Below, one piece after another: positions 1 through 10,856 of a stretch of 64,000 nt of DNA. Below the pieces are notes generated by a model. The model made no database searches. It was given only the letters and a program-made list of their open reading frames with translations, and was not told where the DNA came from. Within the stretch, counting starts at the first letter, position 1; each line of letters opens with the position of its first letter. Location: the NCBI GenBank assembly GCA_021186555.1, contig JAJKFL010000005.1, forward strand, positions 8,893,178 to 8,957,177. Reading direction: 5' to 3'. The DNA comes from Reticulitermes speratus (lineage: Eukaryota; Arthropoda; Insecta; Blattodea; Rhinotermitidae). The translations under genes and the position numbers were made by a program.

Positions 1-559
1 ATTTAAAAACGATAAAGTATTGTAAATAAAATAATATAAATATATTCTAATATATAAATGAGCAGTGTGGAAATAAAGTAACTTCTTTTTTGTAAGTACC
101 AAAGCCTATGAAGTGTGGGAGGCCATAAAGATAAATCAAGCATAAATAAATTGAGCATAAAACGTCGAGAAACACTAATGTATAGGAGTGAAAATTAACG
201 AGCCTGGAACAACAAAGTTGCTAAATCTTTCTTGCGTGTCATTCGGAAATTTCTTAGAAAAGCATGCATTAAAAGGGAGGTTTTTTTTTTTCGTGAAGTA
301 TTTGTGGTATATATCTCTTGCCACATAAAAAAAATATATACTGTAAGGAAGAGAATCTTGATTTCAAGGTTCTTCGAAAGTTGGATAATGCCAGTGCCCA
401 TGTAAAAGTAATCTATATAACAGTAATTTTGCATTTGACGGACCAGAGTACGTACGATTAATGTGCTGAAGTCGTACTACTTACACCTTAGTTTCGGATA
501 ATTCGCTTCACTTCAGTTAGTCGTACCTCCTCTATCGGTAGGTTTAGAGGGTTTACAAA
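1..559. other. No recognisable feature
   Basis: AT-rich DNA with only short open frames that show no domain, composition bias or splice context suggesting coding. I see no repeat that recurs elsewhere in the window. Confidence 0.5.
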
Positions 560-914
560 CAGCTTTCTATCTTCACGGTCTCAAGATATAGCTGTTATTC
601 CTTTTCCATTCAATTTCTCTTTCCTTCCAAATCTTCTGTATCCCTTCTTCCCAAATCTGTCGGGGTCTTCCTTTGGGTCTCTTCTCCTGTTCTGCAGCTT
701 GCCAGATCATTTTGGGGTATCTCTCATCCCTCATTCTTACAACGTGCTCAAACCATCTCAACTGTGCTAATTCTGTCATCTCTTTGAGGGGAATTATTCC
801 TAATCCCATTTTTAGTGTTTGATTCCTGATCGTGTCTCTTTTAGTATTCCCCTCATTTTTCCTTAAGTACCTCATTTCATTGGCTTGCAATTGACTATTG
901 TATTTCGACGACAA
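560..914 (-). pseudogene. LINE (non-LTR retrotransposon) 3' coding relic
   Basis: The minus strand encodes about 110 residues with the pattern of the region after the reverse transcriptase domain in insect LINE polyproteins. It has an arginine-rich start (MRYLRK), then LRWFEHVVRM, then a basic stretch KRPKGRPRQIWEEGIQ. Known LINE tails have the same order (LRWxGHVxRM, then RPRGRPRxRW). Only this tail is present, with no upstream RT motifs, so it is a 5'-truncated dead copy. Family identity rests on motif order recalled from LINE proteins and was not checked by search. Confidence 0.6.
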
Positions 915-1128
915 AGGCCACGATTTGCACCCGTATTGTTCGGAAAATTAATTTCAGAAATATACGTGAATAATAAATTCACTCTGCCTAGAGTTTGGTG
1001 CTCATTTGACATTCTAGATTGTGTGTGAAAAATTTGTAATTTCTGTAAAGAACGTTCGACAAGACTAATGAATTCTTCCTGTATCCTAATGTTGTTCATG
1101 AGCTTTGAAGTTGTGATTTTTCTCCAGT

Positions 1129-1670
1129 CTACAAGGAAATTGCAGTTAGGAAAAGAGATAGGATTCCAGGATGTTGGCGAAGATGACGTCGAATTATCGG
1201 AATCTCCTTCTCTGCCATTAACAGCTGAGGAACCGGCAGATCTTGAAAGGCAAATATACAGGAAGGCTCAAGGTGATTAAGATGTAAAAGATAGTGTCAA
1301 TTAAGAAGAAACGACTATAACAATTAAATATACAAAGCTTTAGGCGAAATTTATGAAGACATTGATTATATTAGCGGCCGTGATGCTATCTACGATGGTT
1401 CTGTCAAGGCTGAACATGATCTACGAGATGTGTTATCGGTCTTTGAAAAAATTCTAAATGCAAAAATATGAGCAGGAGCCCAAACAACTTCGGTTTCTGT
1501 TTACAGAAGAAATCGAACTTTAGGCAGAACCTTCTCGTTTTCAACTGAAATCTCGTGGAGATGATGAAGGTGAAGCGACGGCAGTAGACAACTCCCCTGA
1601 TGGTTCTGTCCCCCCGGTGTCCACCTCTAGCCATCCAGTCAAGCCAAACAGCTCTACTTTTGAAGGTAAG
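1129..1670 (+). pseudogene. Tigger/pogo-type transposase C-terminal relic (tentative)
   Basis: Three coding-like blocks follow one another in different frames. Block 1, about 1129-1280, is an acidic stretch containing PLTAEEPADLERQIYRKAQ, which resembles the ELxELxxQ acidic tail after the DDE domain of Tigger/jerky transposases. Block 2, about 1347-1470, reads EIYEDIDYISGRDAIYDG and continues to VFEKILNAKI. Block 3, 1480-1665, contains serine/proline-rich sequence. The block order and spacing fit the C-terminal third of a pogo-superfamily transposase broken by stops and frameshifts. A splice-acceptor-like TTTTTCTCCAG precedes block 1, so an exon of an unknown gene is an alternative. Confidence 0.4.
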
Positions 1671-1789
1671 ACAATAAAATCACTTACATATTAAAACATA
1701 ATTTTTTAATTTTTGATCATATTTAATTAATATATATTTGTACAAATTACTGTACATACACATAAACGCCTATTTACATTACTTCTTAT

Positions 1790-1915
1790 GGGCAGACCCA
1801 CCCCCATCTAGTGCCAGGGTTAAAGAAAGAGTAGAGCTATATCTCTACTCCCCCTCTGGGCCTTCATGGCCTGTTCTAGGGAGAACTTTACCTTTACCTT
1901 ATGGGCAAAATTTCC
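1790..1915 (+). mobile_element. SINE family A, 5'-truncated copy
   Basis: This matches the 3' half of the SINE at 2735-3010, from the segment that reads CCATCTAGTGCCAGGGTTAA through GGCCTTCATGGCCTGTTCTA. It ends in a short repeated tail (CTTTAC units at about 1898-1912), and the tRNA-like head is missing. Confidence 0.75.
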
Positions 1916-2726
1916 CTCCTTAAAGTGGATTCGCTTTAAGTACTGCTTCTAGAAAAGAGTTGACCACGGATAAGAAAACCCCTTCTTTTGGCAGGCCTCA
2001 GGTCGATAAACACTTTTTCGGATGTAGATTGTAGGCTACAGGATGCGTGAAAATTTCCGTTATTCCCTCTGTAGAAAGTGATATTACGTACTTTTACCTC
2101 TGTTCCTTGTCGCAGTTATGCGTCGCCTTAATGTGCTGTGTGATTTCTAAGTGGAGGACTCACCTCCGTAAATGTATTTCTTACAATTTCCTTCAGTTCC
2201 CACGATAACAGGACAGGATTCGTTTGGGGCCACTCCACAGGCACTGCTAGTAGGACAGAGCCCCATTTGTGATTAATGTCAGCGCATACATATCCGTTTT
2301 AACCTATAAACATTTTCGAATTGGTTGTTTGTTCTGCTGCTGTCTAAAACGGAACCTGTTGCACCAAATCTTGTCACGTCACTGCAAATTAATGAAATGT
2401 CCTGTTTGGAGCAGGTGGATCAAGAAAATTTCGTCTCATTGTAAGACGACATTTTTGTGGTTATTATATTTAGCGTTTGCGCATGTTTCGTGCAAGAACA
2501 AGCTATGATCCTTTGGGTTCGGCGTAGCAAGAGCGTGTGACTTTCAGACGGACATGACGGAAGTCTCCAATAAGTTGCGTGGTGGAAAGGGCCGTTGGAA
2601 GGGCTTATTATGTAAAATAAGCCACCCGACGGAATGCGATTAGCGTTTGTGGCCTTTAAAATAATGGCCCTATACGATGTTTACCATTTTAGGACCCATA
2701 AATGAGTGTCGCTCACATTTCAGAAG
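1916..2726. other. No recognisable feature
   Basis: There is no open frame with recognisable domains, no tandem repeat, and no match to the repeat families seen elsewhere in the window. Confidence 0.45.
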
Positions 2727-2734
2727 TTTGCCAT

Positions 2735-3010
2735 AGCGTAGTCGGTATAGCGACTCGCTACGGGCTGGATGGTCGGGGGATCGAATCCCGGTTGGGTCGA
2801 CATTTTCCGCACCTGTCCAGACTGGCCCTGGAGCCCACCCAGCCTCCTATACAATGGGTACCGGGTCTCTTTCCCGGGGGTAAAGCGGCCGGTGCGTGGA
2901 GTTAACAACCCACCCTCATCCAGTACCGGGGTTAAAGAAAGAGTAGAGCTATACCTCTTCTCCCCCTCTGGGCCTTCATGGCCCGTTCTAGGGAGAACTT
3001 GATCTTTACC
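2735..3010 (+). mobile_element. tRNA-derived SINE, family A, full length
   Basis: A 276-bp element bounded by 8-bp direct repeats TTTGCCAT (2727-2734 and 3011-3018). The head is tRNA-like: a box-A-like segment (GTAGTCGGTATAGCGACTCG) is followed by a box B (GGATCGAATCC) as used by RNA polymerase III. The body ends in TTTACC-type tail units. The same family recurs at 1790, 3305, 18645, 24285, 27612, 43900 and 61862 in both orientations. The head cannot fold as a working tRNA, so it is a SINE rather than a tRNA gene. Confidence 0.85.
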
Positions 3011-3118
3011 TTTGCCATGTTCTTGGGCGTACTGCAGTGGTGTGTCGTTCATACTACGTTTCGTAAAAATCGGTGAGGTCGTTAAAAATCTGATTGGTGT
3101 TGGAATTGCAGATGGCAC

Positions 3119-3120
<2 letters not shown>

Positions 3121-3151
<31 letters not shown>
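3121..3151. repeat. (AC)n microsatellite
   Basis: About 15 uninterrupted AC dinucleotides. Confidence 0.95.
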
Positions 3152-3153
<2 letters not shown>

Positions 3154-3304
3154 CTGTGTTATTATAATTTTACTTTTTCCTGTTTTCAGGAAGAAGAGTA
3201 GTTTATAAACTAAAATTGTAGACTCTGAGAACTTTCCTTTCAGATAAAAGATCGAAACTAAGAAATGCTATTTAATTTCATAATATTTGTTTCTTTATGA
3301 GCTG

Positions 3305-3590
3305 GGTTAATGTAGTCAGTGTAGTAACTACGCTATGGGCTGGAAGATCCGGGTTTCGAATCCCTGTCGGGGGCAAGATCTTTTTCTATCTTCCAAACCG
3401 TTTCCAGGGCCCACTAAGCCTCCTATTTAACGAATCCTGAGGCTGTTTCTCCTGAACAAAGTTGCTTGAAAACTAATCTAACGTCTTACCTCAATGTCGT
3501 GCTGAGTTAGGAATGAGTGACGCTAAACCTCCGCTCCCCCCCTACATGTCTGAATGGCGTGTATAAGGGACAACTTTCTTCTTTATGTCA
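3305..3590 (+). mobile_element. Diverged SINE, family A-like
   Basis: The head matches family A (GTAGTCAGTGTAGTAACTACGC, then GGGTTTCGAATCC), and GGCCCACTAAGCCTCCTAT follows in the expected place. The middle part differs strongly. The end (GAATGGCGTGTATAAGGGACAACTTT) corresponds to the family's 3' segment. It is an old copy or a subfamily. Confidence 0.55.
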
Positions 3591-4167
3591 GTTTCTTGTT
3601 TCATGAAACGGATGATATGGCAACACTGTACAACAGTTATCTGTATATCATGTAGGTCAGGTCATAAGCTATCACTCACTGTAAGACTGCGAAGTGCTAA
3701 CACCAAGCGAAATGTGTGGCAAGTCTGCCAGCGGTCTTGATCATTGTCGTCGTATTTATCACCATTGTCTTCGTTGTCTTCCGCTGCTTTCAGGCGCGTT
3801 TACAGAACTGCGAAAAGCGACTATTAGCTTCCTAATGTCTTTCCGTCCGTCGTCCGCCCGCATGGAACAACTCTGCTCCCACTGGACGGATTTCCATGAA
3901 ATTTGATATTAGAATATTTTTCGAATAACTGTCGAGAAAATTCAAGTTTCATTAAAATCTGACAAGAATAACGGGTACTTTACATTAAGACCTATGTACG
4001 TTTATGATAATATCTCGCTGAATTCTTCTCAGAATGAGAAATGTTTCAGACAGGTTTGTAGAGAAAATCAAAACACACGTTTTATGTTCGATAATTCTCT
4101 TCAGAAAATCGTGACGTTTATGAGATAATAAAGAAAATTATAGTACAGCCAGACTGGCCACAGATGA
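3591..4167. other. No recognisable feature
   Basis: A short open frame at 3694-3906 has no recognisable domain. Nothing else stands out. Confidence 0.4.
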
Positions 4168-4310
4168 CAACATAATACGGCGCATGCGCCTTGCGTGCTG
4201 TATAACTAAGGCTACACACACACACTCAGAATATGTAATACTTATTGCTTTTGCACGGCAACAATAGTTGCTCGAAAGCGCCTCAGTGTTACGTTAGACG
4301 TACATTGCCT
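4168..4310 (+). mobile_element. MITE, 5'-eroded copy of the element at 19447-19600
   Basis: It shares long blocks with 19447-19600, including TAACTAAGGCTACA, the short ACAC run, and CTCAGAATATGTAATACTTA. The right terminal sequence is recognisable (GCGCCTCAG versus GTGCCTCAA). The left terminal inverted repeat is not recognisable here. Confidence 0.65.
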
Positions 4311-4835
4311 GTCTTGTTGACTTTTCCTTTTTTTTTTTTGTTTAGTTTGTCCAAACACTGCGACCAGTTTGTAGTAGTGTATCTGTTATAATTGTAGTTA
4401 TCAGCCTGTGAATTCATGGCCGTACACCTGAAGCGAAGCAAGTGTCACTTCGAAACCTTGTGTGTCGTATTTTTAGATGCTTCTTATCTGAAAAGATTCG
4501 TGAAAAACTCGCTAGTGGCGCTGACTGAACTCCAACGCAGTTACGTGGCACACAGAATGTCAACATCTTATCTTTTTTGTAGCAGATCTGCGCCCTTCTG
4601 AGATATTACGTGGCGATGGGACCGATACGTTGTCCCGAAACGTCGGTAAACAATTACCACACGACACCACATAATATCCCAGAAGGGCGCAAATCTCATC
4701 AACATCGCGGCGGAAGCCTGATGTCAAGGTTGTTTGTAGCAGTCATGGTGCTTAGAGCACCGCCATAACGAAGTCAAAGAACGGCTACTTGGCCGTACGT
4801 TTCTAAACACAGAATCTTCATATGTATTTATTTAT

Positions 4836-5335
4836 TTATTACAACCAACTAAATGCCGATATCATATAGAGTCGAACTCGGTTATAACGTCATGAAAGGA
4901 AGTGAATATTTTGTGTCGTTATAAACGAGTGTTTTTATAACCGAGGCATATAATGTTATGGTTAACAGTGAGGAATTAATTGGTACTACAGAATATCTGA
5001 CGCTATAGACGAGGTGTCGCATAAACCGATGTCGTTATAACGGGTTCGATTGTACATATAACAGTACAAGCATTATTCCGAAATGTTTCGGCATGAATAT
5101 GCCATTGTCAGGGAGTACATAGTCAAGCTTAAAACTAGCTACAGGTGGTAAAATTTTTTCACTTACACGTGATAAACTTTTATCACCTGTAGCTGGTTTT
5201 ACGTTTGACACATGCACTCCCTGAATATGCTATATTTATGCCGAAACATGTTGGAGTAATATCTCTACTGTTCTATGTATATGATGTTGTGCATTTAGTT
5301 GGTTCTAATAAATGAATATTATTGATCCGAAACGC
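4836..5335 (+). mobile_element. Inverted-repeat element with two opposed hammerhead-like cores (Penelope pLTR-like), pair 1
   Basis: Two arms face each other. The left arm begins with ACAACCAACTAAATGC (4836) and carries on the minus strand a core with stem II GGCAU/AUGCC and GAAA (about 5085-5122). The right arm on the plus strand has stem I ACUCC (5216-5220), CTGAATA, a stem-II region, GAAA (5243-5246), CATG, TT, and GGAGT (5253-5257), which pairs with ACUCC. GTGCATTTAGTTGGTT follows at 5281. Both cores deviate from CUGANGA (CTGACAA and CTGAATA), so cleavage activity is doubtful. A second palindrome (AGCTACAGGTGG / CACCTGTAGCT) lies between the arms. Confidence 0.6.
4869..5052. mobile_element. 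MITE (pogo-like ends), TA target duplication
   Basis: 184 bp with terminal inverted repeats: the left end GAGTCGAACTCGGTTATAAC matches the reverse complement of the right end, CAATCGAACCCGTTATAAC. TA lies at both edges (4867-4868, 5053-5054). It sits inside the left arm of the inverted-repeat element, so it inserted later. It has no coding capacity. Confidence 0.75.
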
Positions 5336-6379
5336 ACGAAGTAAGCAACTTAAAAAAAAAAGCAGGATCTTCATACTCGCCTAGATCCTACACGAAGAAC
5401 TTCTGCGCACAAAATTCGAAAACATGTGCGCAGACAAGAAAGTTCATGAATTGCTGGCGTAAAAGTGGAAAGTATATATTAATTTTTGGGGGGGAAGTGT
5501 GTGACAGAGAAGCTGTGAGTTCCGTTATTTTCATTGTAAACGTAAGAAGGAGAAGAACTTAGGCATAGATCTTGACATATATCGTATGTTGGACAGCCAA
5601 GCTCAGATATAGCCAACCACCGATACTGCGCCACCATCACTTAGTTCTCTTGTAAAGTTACTTGACAGAAATTTCCTACTATACAGAATTTCGATTTACC
5701 GCCACTATCAATATGCCGCCACAAAATGTGGTGGAAAAACACTGGCACTGTATCGAGGTTTTACTCTAAATACTAATTAACGACTTGCACATAATGAATA
5801 TTTGGGCGACAGCTTTCTGTGTGTTTTTTTTTTCTTCTTCTTCTTCAGTAATATGGCTCTGGAAACGGAGCATTTCTTTTTACAGGGGCTCCGTAAAGGG
5901 AACCTAAAGGCACTTAGCAAGGAAATGCTCTGCTGATTTTTCTTGGGCCGCAACCCCTACTTGAGATATTCTTCTGTTATGTAGACCTTACGGTGTATTC
6001 GTGACCTTATGTTTGACCACAACACTTTGCATGTGATGGACTTTGATTATCTCACATGTAGGATTAGGAAAACTCATCCAAGATCAATTCTGGCCTTTAG
6101 TAAGGCTGTAGGACTTGGATAAGGTTCTTTCCTACAGAGAAAAGGTTAGAGAATAAGGGGGCACAATGGGCCTGTCATAAAAACGCCTACGTTCTTCGGG
6201 TCTTTAAGGGCCTGAACCCATTTTATATTCTATACTATTCTTTCAGTAATAGGTGTAACCGATTTTATGTGTAGTTTTTCCTCGACCGACGCATCGCGTT
6301 CGGGTGTATATCAGGCCTGCTTCTTCTGGGATAGATTCTGATGTCATATCTCGGAACAGAAACTTAATTGAGGTTTTGT
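5336..6379. other. No recognisable feature
   Basis: This stretch contains short poly-pyrimidine runs (about 5826-5848) and no supported gene. No open frame above about 60 codons looks coding. Confidence 0.4.
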
Positions 6380-6540
6380 GTACATTTTCTTAGCCGCTCC
6401 AGGCAAATGCCGGAATATAAGCTCCATTTATACCAAGCGCGACTCCTTGCACATCCTTACTCATTTCACCATTAGACGCCACATTCTTACATATCGATAG
6501 CGTTGTCAAAGAACCAATAATAAATAAATAAATTTTAAAT
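6380..6540 (+). mobile_element. SINE 3'-end relic (family D-like)
   Basis: CTCCAGGCAAATGCCGG (6395) followed by a degenerate ATCGATAGCGTTGTCAAA and a run of AATAAATA resembles the 3' part of the family D SINE (compare AATTGACAGCATTGTTAAAT near 55790). The CCAGGCAAATGCC motif also occurs at 14219 and, diverged, at 32918. No head or target duplication was found. Confidence 0.4.
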
Positions 6541-6831
6541 AAATACACGGCGCACACCACACATTGTATAAGCCAAATAATTCTGGACAGATTCCCTCTT
6601 CATTCGTGAACTGGTCTCTCGTCTCTAAAACCGATTGTTTCGAGGGTATGTAAGTGTATTTAAGCATGAGTTTCGCTTCAATAAACTACGTAAATTTCAC
6701 GATGCTTAATTTAATTGCCCAATAATTGTTGGGCCAATGTATCGATATACATGTGTGTCTCCCCGTCTATATTTATTTCTACTGGGCCTGTGTAAAATAT
6801 ATCTCTGTGAATGGCTATCTAATCTCGACAT

Positions 6832-6950
6832 GTCAGAATGGCCGAGCGGTCTAAGGCGCCAGACTCAAGGTTGTACTTGCCTACACTGTAGGTTTGACGA
6901 GCATTTCTGGTCCTCTTCTGAGGGCGTGGGTTCGAATCCCACTTCTGACA
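6832..6950 (+). tRNA. tRNA-Leu (anticodon CAA) with a 35-nt intron
   Basis: The 7-bp acceptor stem is GTCAGAA (6832-6838) with TTCTGAC (6943-6949) and discriminator A. The D arm is GCC...GGC (6841-6857) with box A. The anticodon stem is CCAGA (6859-6863)/TCTGG (6906-6910), with the CAA anticodon at 6866-6868. A long class II variable arm follows (6911-6925), then T arm GTGGG-TTCGAAT-CCCAC (6926-6942) with box B. An intron at 6870-6904, one base after the anticodon, is the canonical position, and tRNA-Leu(CAA) is commonly intron-bearing in animals. A T6 run at 6953 suits RNA polymerase III termination. All stems are intact, so it is likely functional. Its 3' end matches the primer site of the provirus at 45756. 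Confidence 0.93.
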
Positions 6951-7009
6951 AATTTTTTATCCGGTATTAATTGGTAGGTAGCCTCAAGCATTGTAAGAAC
7001 TGAACTCAT

Positions 7010-7047
7010 TATATTATTATTATTATTAGTAGTAGTAGTAGTAGTAT
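7010..7047. repeat. (TTA)n/(TAG)n microsatellite
   Basis: TTA trinucleotide units change to TAG units. Confidence 0.9.
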
Positions 7048-7621
7048 GAGGAGGAGTAATGTCTTTGCATTTGGATATAAATTAATTATAAATTAAATAA
7101 AGCATAATTTCGCTCACGATATGAAGGATGAATGTCATAAGTACTGAAGCCGTTTGACAAAAGGGTTTTTCTCATATAGTCTCAAAAATTGTAACTTGCA
7201 TCACTTTGTCAATCGCCAGCAAAACACATAAGTATGATGACTGTCGCCATGTTAGTACACAATCATTCTGACCCCCTAAGACACCCCATCAGTGTGGCTG
7301 AGAAAAATTCCGTGTGACCCAAATTGCCTATCATACTCTCACAGTAACAGAATATTGTGTTTGCTGCTCCCAGTTGTTTCGGAAAATTAAGGTAGGTTTT
7401 GTTTAATTATGACACTAGAGAATTTTGCGGGCGATTCAAATGAATTCTATTCTTTTCCACTACCCTTCTGAGTAACTAATGTAAATCGATATATTTTTGT
7501 TTCTAACGTGTAACAAATATCAGAACTGTGAATTTATGATAATTTCAGTTTTAAGTTTATACTTGCTTACTGTGCTGACATCCGCTAATTACAATGAGCG
7601 CAATCAAGTTTCGTGTGTTAC

Positions 7622-8187
7622 TGTGATCAATGTATTCATTATACCAACCAAATGCACATTATTAGTTACATATGACTGTTAAACACGTAGCTGCGACATG
7701 TTTCGGTACAAGCCTACCGTCTTCAGGGAGCTCAATATGCTGCTAGCTCCGATACACAACACAACATAAACACAGCGACCCGATCCACTTTGTACTGAGA
7801 CACGCACTACAGACCTGAACATGTAATGACACAAAGTAGAATTTCCACTGCCAGCCGCAATAATAATTTTAATTTGTATAAATTATATTTATTATGTAAA
7901 AAAATGTTTTAATCATATTTTAACCATAATATATTAAAAACAATACAAGCTGTACCTTTTATCCACAAATGACATCAACAACGCAGCCTACTGCAGACTG
8001 TGGAACCTTGTAAATAGTGGCTTGTTACTGGCCATTGGTTTTAAACCTGGCATATTGCCCTCCCTGAAGACGGCACGTTTGTACCGAAACATGTCGCAGC
8101 TACGTGTTTAACAGTCATATGTAACTAATAATGTGCATTTGGTTGGTACAGTAAATTGAATATATTGATCTAAAAATGCACGGAATG
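7622..8187 (+). mobile_element. Inverted-repeat element with two opposed hammerhead-like cores, pair 2
   Basis: The outer arms match over about 100 bp: 7625-7740 is close to the reverse complement of 8060-8175. Both contain the shared motif (TACCAACCAAATGCAC on the left, GTGCATTTGGTTGGTA on the right) and a core CTGAAGA...GAAACATGTCGCAGC. On the right arm CTGAAGA is 8064-8070 and GAAA is 8086-8089. On the left (minus-strand) arm, stem I pairs at four of five positions (GCUCC with GCAGC); the right arm pairs less well. No protein is coded between the arms. Confidence 0.6.
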
Positions 8188-8460
8188 GACAAATTTAATA
8201 TAACTTTAAAGTATGACAAATGAGTTTATAGAAGTCCATCTATACTGAATAACGTAGCATCCGGAGAACACGCCTAATTTAATACCTGTTCATGACGCAA
8301 CAGTTTGTAATCCCAATGCGAAAAAGTAGTTATTCCGATCAAAGAGATAATGGTGTAAGAAGAAATTCCAATGCAGAAAGTATCTCATAAATGGCTCTAA
8401 AAATCTTGAGGTCTGCAGAGGAGAATTGTATTCGTTGAACTGATGTAATTAATCCTGTAA

Positions 8461-8745
8461 TGTGGCTGTGCCATGACTCATGCGGTATAGTCGCCGGCCT
8501 CTCACCGCGGAGGCCCGGTTTCTATCCCAGCTCAGTCCATGTGGGATTTGTAGTCGACAAAGTGGCTCTGGGACAGGTTCTTTCCCGAGTACTTCGGTTT
8601 TCCCTTGTCAGTTTCATTCCACCGGTACTCTATTGCTTGGAAAAACGAAAAAAAAAAACTAATCACCTTCATCACAGGGTTGTACAATAAGCCTCAAGGC
8701 TGCGGTGCGTCCGTAGCATCTGCTGCGGGGCTCTTCACCACAAAA
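8461..8745 (+). mobile_element. tRNA-derived SINE, family D
   Basis: The head CATGACTCATGCGGTATAGT and a degenerate box-B region are followed by CAGTCCATGTGGGAT, GGGACAGGTTCTTTCCCGAG and an internal A-rich tract (8649-8659). The same order is found at 55585-55828. The ends are approximate because no clear target duplication was found. Confidence 0.6.
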
Positions 8746-9639
8746 AATGTAATATTACGTTAAACTGATAATAAAAATTAAAATTCTCTTATCAGTTGAT
8801 CATCTATCCTGATGAAGGACGCAGAAAATTTCCTCTGAATCGTCGTCAGAGACATAAAAGAGTGTGCACGGTGTCACGTTTGAGGAGACGATGATGTCTG
8901 TAGTCTCTGCTGTGATAAAACGCCATCCCCGCGCTTTCAACTAACTACGTAGAATCTATTGACAAGTTCTGACAAATAAACAGATATATGAACACGTGTG
9001 TAAAGAACCCACGGCCAATGAAGGACTTACCAAGTGGACTTGAGTAGAAGGCCCTCATGTTGAGGTGTGCTGAGGGTCTTGAAGTTGAAGGAAACCAAAA
9101 TACACGATCGCATGCCACCACACACAAATGCACTACTTTGGAGACTGAGCAACATCCAGCCTGTCGTTGTGTATCACGATTGCTGATAGCAGAGCAATGT
9201 CCTTGAAGCCAATTAGAACTTGCTTTCTGTGCCATTTCGTCCAGAACTTATCGATAGCATTCCGGGTAAAGCTATCCCATTACAGGCCTGGACAGGCCCT
9301 TAGGGCTCCAGGAGTTTGAGGCTTCGGAAGTTCTAGAATAATCGGCACATGAAGCTGGCACGGTTGTTAGCCCTACGCACCGGTCGCCTTTATCACCCCA
9401 GGAGATACCTCTGGTACTAATTTCTGTTAGAGGCCGAGTAGATTCCAGGGCCATAGTGCGGCCGGAAGGATTAAGTAAGTGGCAAATGGTAAGCCGGCTG
9501 CTACCTTATTTAAAAGTCTTTATCAGAGGAATTAATTTTATCTAATACTATAATCTGAACATTCGACAACCTAATATGAACGACAGGACATGGACAGAAT
9601 ACAGTGTCAGTCTTAATGAAAAGAGGCGGCAAATGGGAC
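8746..9639. other. No recognisable feature
   Basis: A minus-strand open frame of 96 codons (8945-9235) has no recognisable family and an ordinary composition. I do not call it a gene. Confidence 0.4.
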
Positions 9640-10856
9640 GGACCTATCCCATGTCAGCCTCACCAAAACAACGATCAGGTGTGGACCCTATCGAGTGACA
9701 GTGTTACCAAAATAAAGGCCAGAAGTGGGCCCTATCGAGTGTAAGTCTTAACAAAATAACGGCCAATTGTCGGCCCTATCGAGTGACAGTCTTACCAAAA
9801 TAAAGGCCAGAAGTGGGCCTTATCGAGTGTAAGTCTTAACAAAATAACGGCCAATTGTGGGCAGTATGGAATGACAGAATTACCAAAATAACGGCCAATT
9901 GTCGGCCCTATCGAGTGACAGTCTCGCCAAAATAAAGGCCAGAAGTGGGCTCTATCGAGTGTAAGTCTTAACAAAATAACGGCCAATTGTCGGCCCTATC
10001 GAGTGACAGTCTTACCAAAATAAAGGCCAGAAGTGGGCCTTATCGAGTGTAAGTCTTAACAAAATAACGGCCAATTGTGGGCAGTATGGAATGACAGAAT
10101 TACCAAAATAACGGCCAATTGTCGGCCCTATCGAGTGACAGTCTCGCCAAAATAAAGGCCAGAAGTGGGCTCTATCGAGTGTAAGTCTTAACAAAATAAC
10201 GGCCAATTGTGGGCCCTATGGAGTGACAGTCTTACCAAAATAACGGCCAGAAGTGGGCCTTATCGAGTGACAGTCTTACCAAAATAAAGGCTAGAAGTCG
10301 CCTATCGAGTGAAAGTCTTCTCAAAATAGAGGCCAGAAGTGGGCCCTATCGAGTGTAAGTCTTAACAAAATAACTGCCAATTGTGGGCCCTATGGAGTGA
10401 CAGTCTTACCAAAATAAAGGCCAGAAGTGGGCCCTAACGAGTATGTCTTAACAAAATAACGGCCAATTGTGGGCCCTATGGAGTGACAGTCTTACCAAAA
10501 TAACGGCCAGAAGTGGGCCCTATCGAGTTTAAGTCTTAACAAAATAACGGCCAATTGTCGGCCCTATCAAGTGACAGTCTTACCAAAATAAAGGCCAGAA
10601 GTGGGCCCTATCGAGTGTAAGTCTTAACAAAATAACGGCCAATTGTGGGCCCTATGGAGTGACAGTCTTACCAAAATAACGGCCAGAAGTGGGCCTTATC
10701 GAGTGACAGTCTTACCAAAATAAAGGCTAGAAGTCGGCCTATCGAGTGAAAGTCTTCTCAAAATAAAGGCCAGAAGTGGGCCCTATCGAGTGTAAGTCTT
10801 AACAAAATAACGGCCAATTGTGGGCCCTATCGAGTGACAGTCTTACCAAAATACCA
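9640..10856. repeat. Tandem array, 44-bp monomer with 220-bp higher-order repeat
   Basis: Monomers alternate between a type containing AAAGGCCAGAAGTGGGCCCT and a type containing AACGGCCAATTGTGGGCCCT. Both end in AGTCTTA and are 44 bp long. A block of five monomers starting near 9792 is repeated essentially without change 220 bp later (10012), which is a recent higher-order duplication. There are about 27 monomers, and those at the left edge (9640-9720) are the most diverged. Open frames across it are by-products of the repeat. Confidence 0.9.

Noticed and set aside
8945..9235. 96-codon minus-strand frame as a gene
   Set aside because: No domain, signal or homologous motif recognised, with no splice or promoter context; chance length in this composition.
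9640..10856. CRISPR-like regularly spaced repeats
   Set aside because: Units are contiguous with no unique spacers, and the sequence is from an animal nuclear genome; this is satellite DNA.
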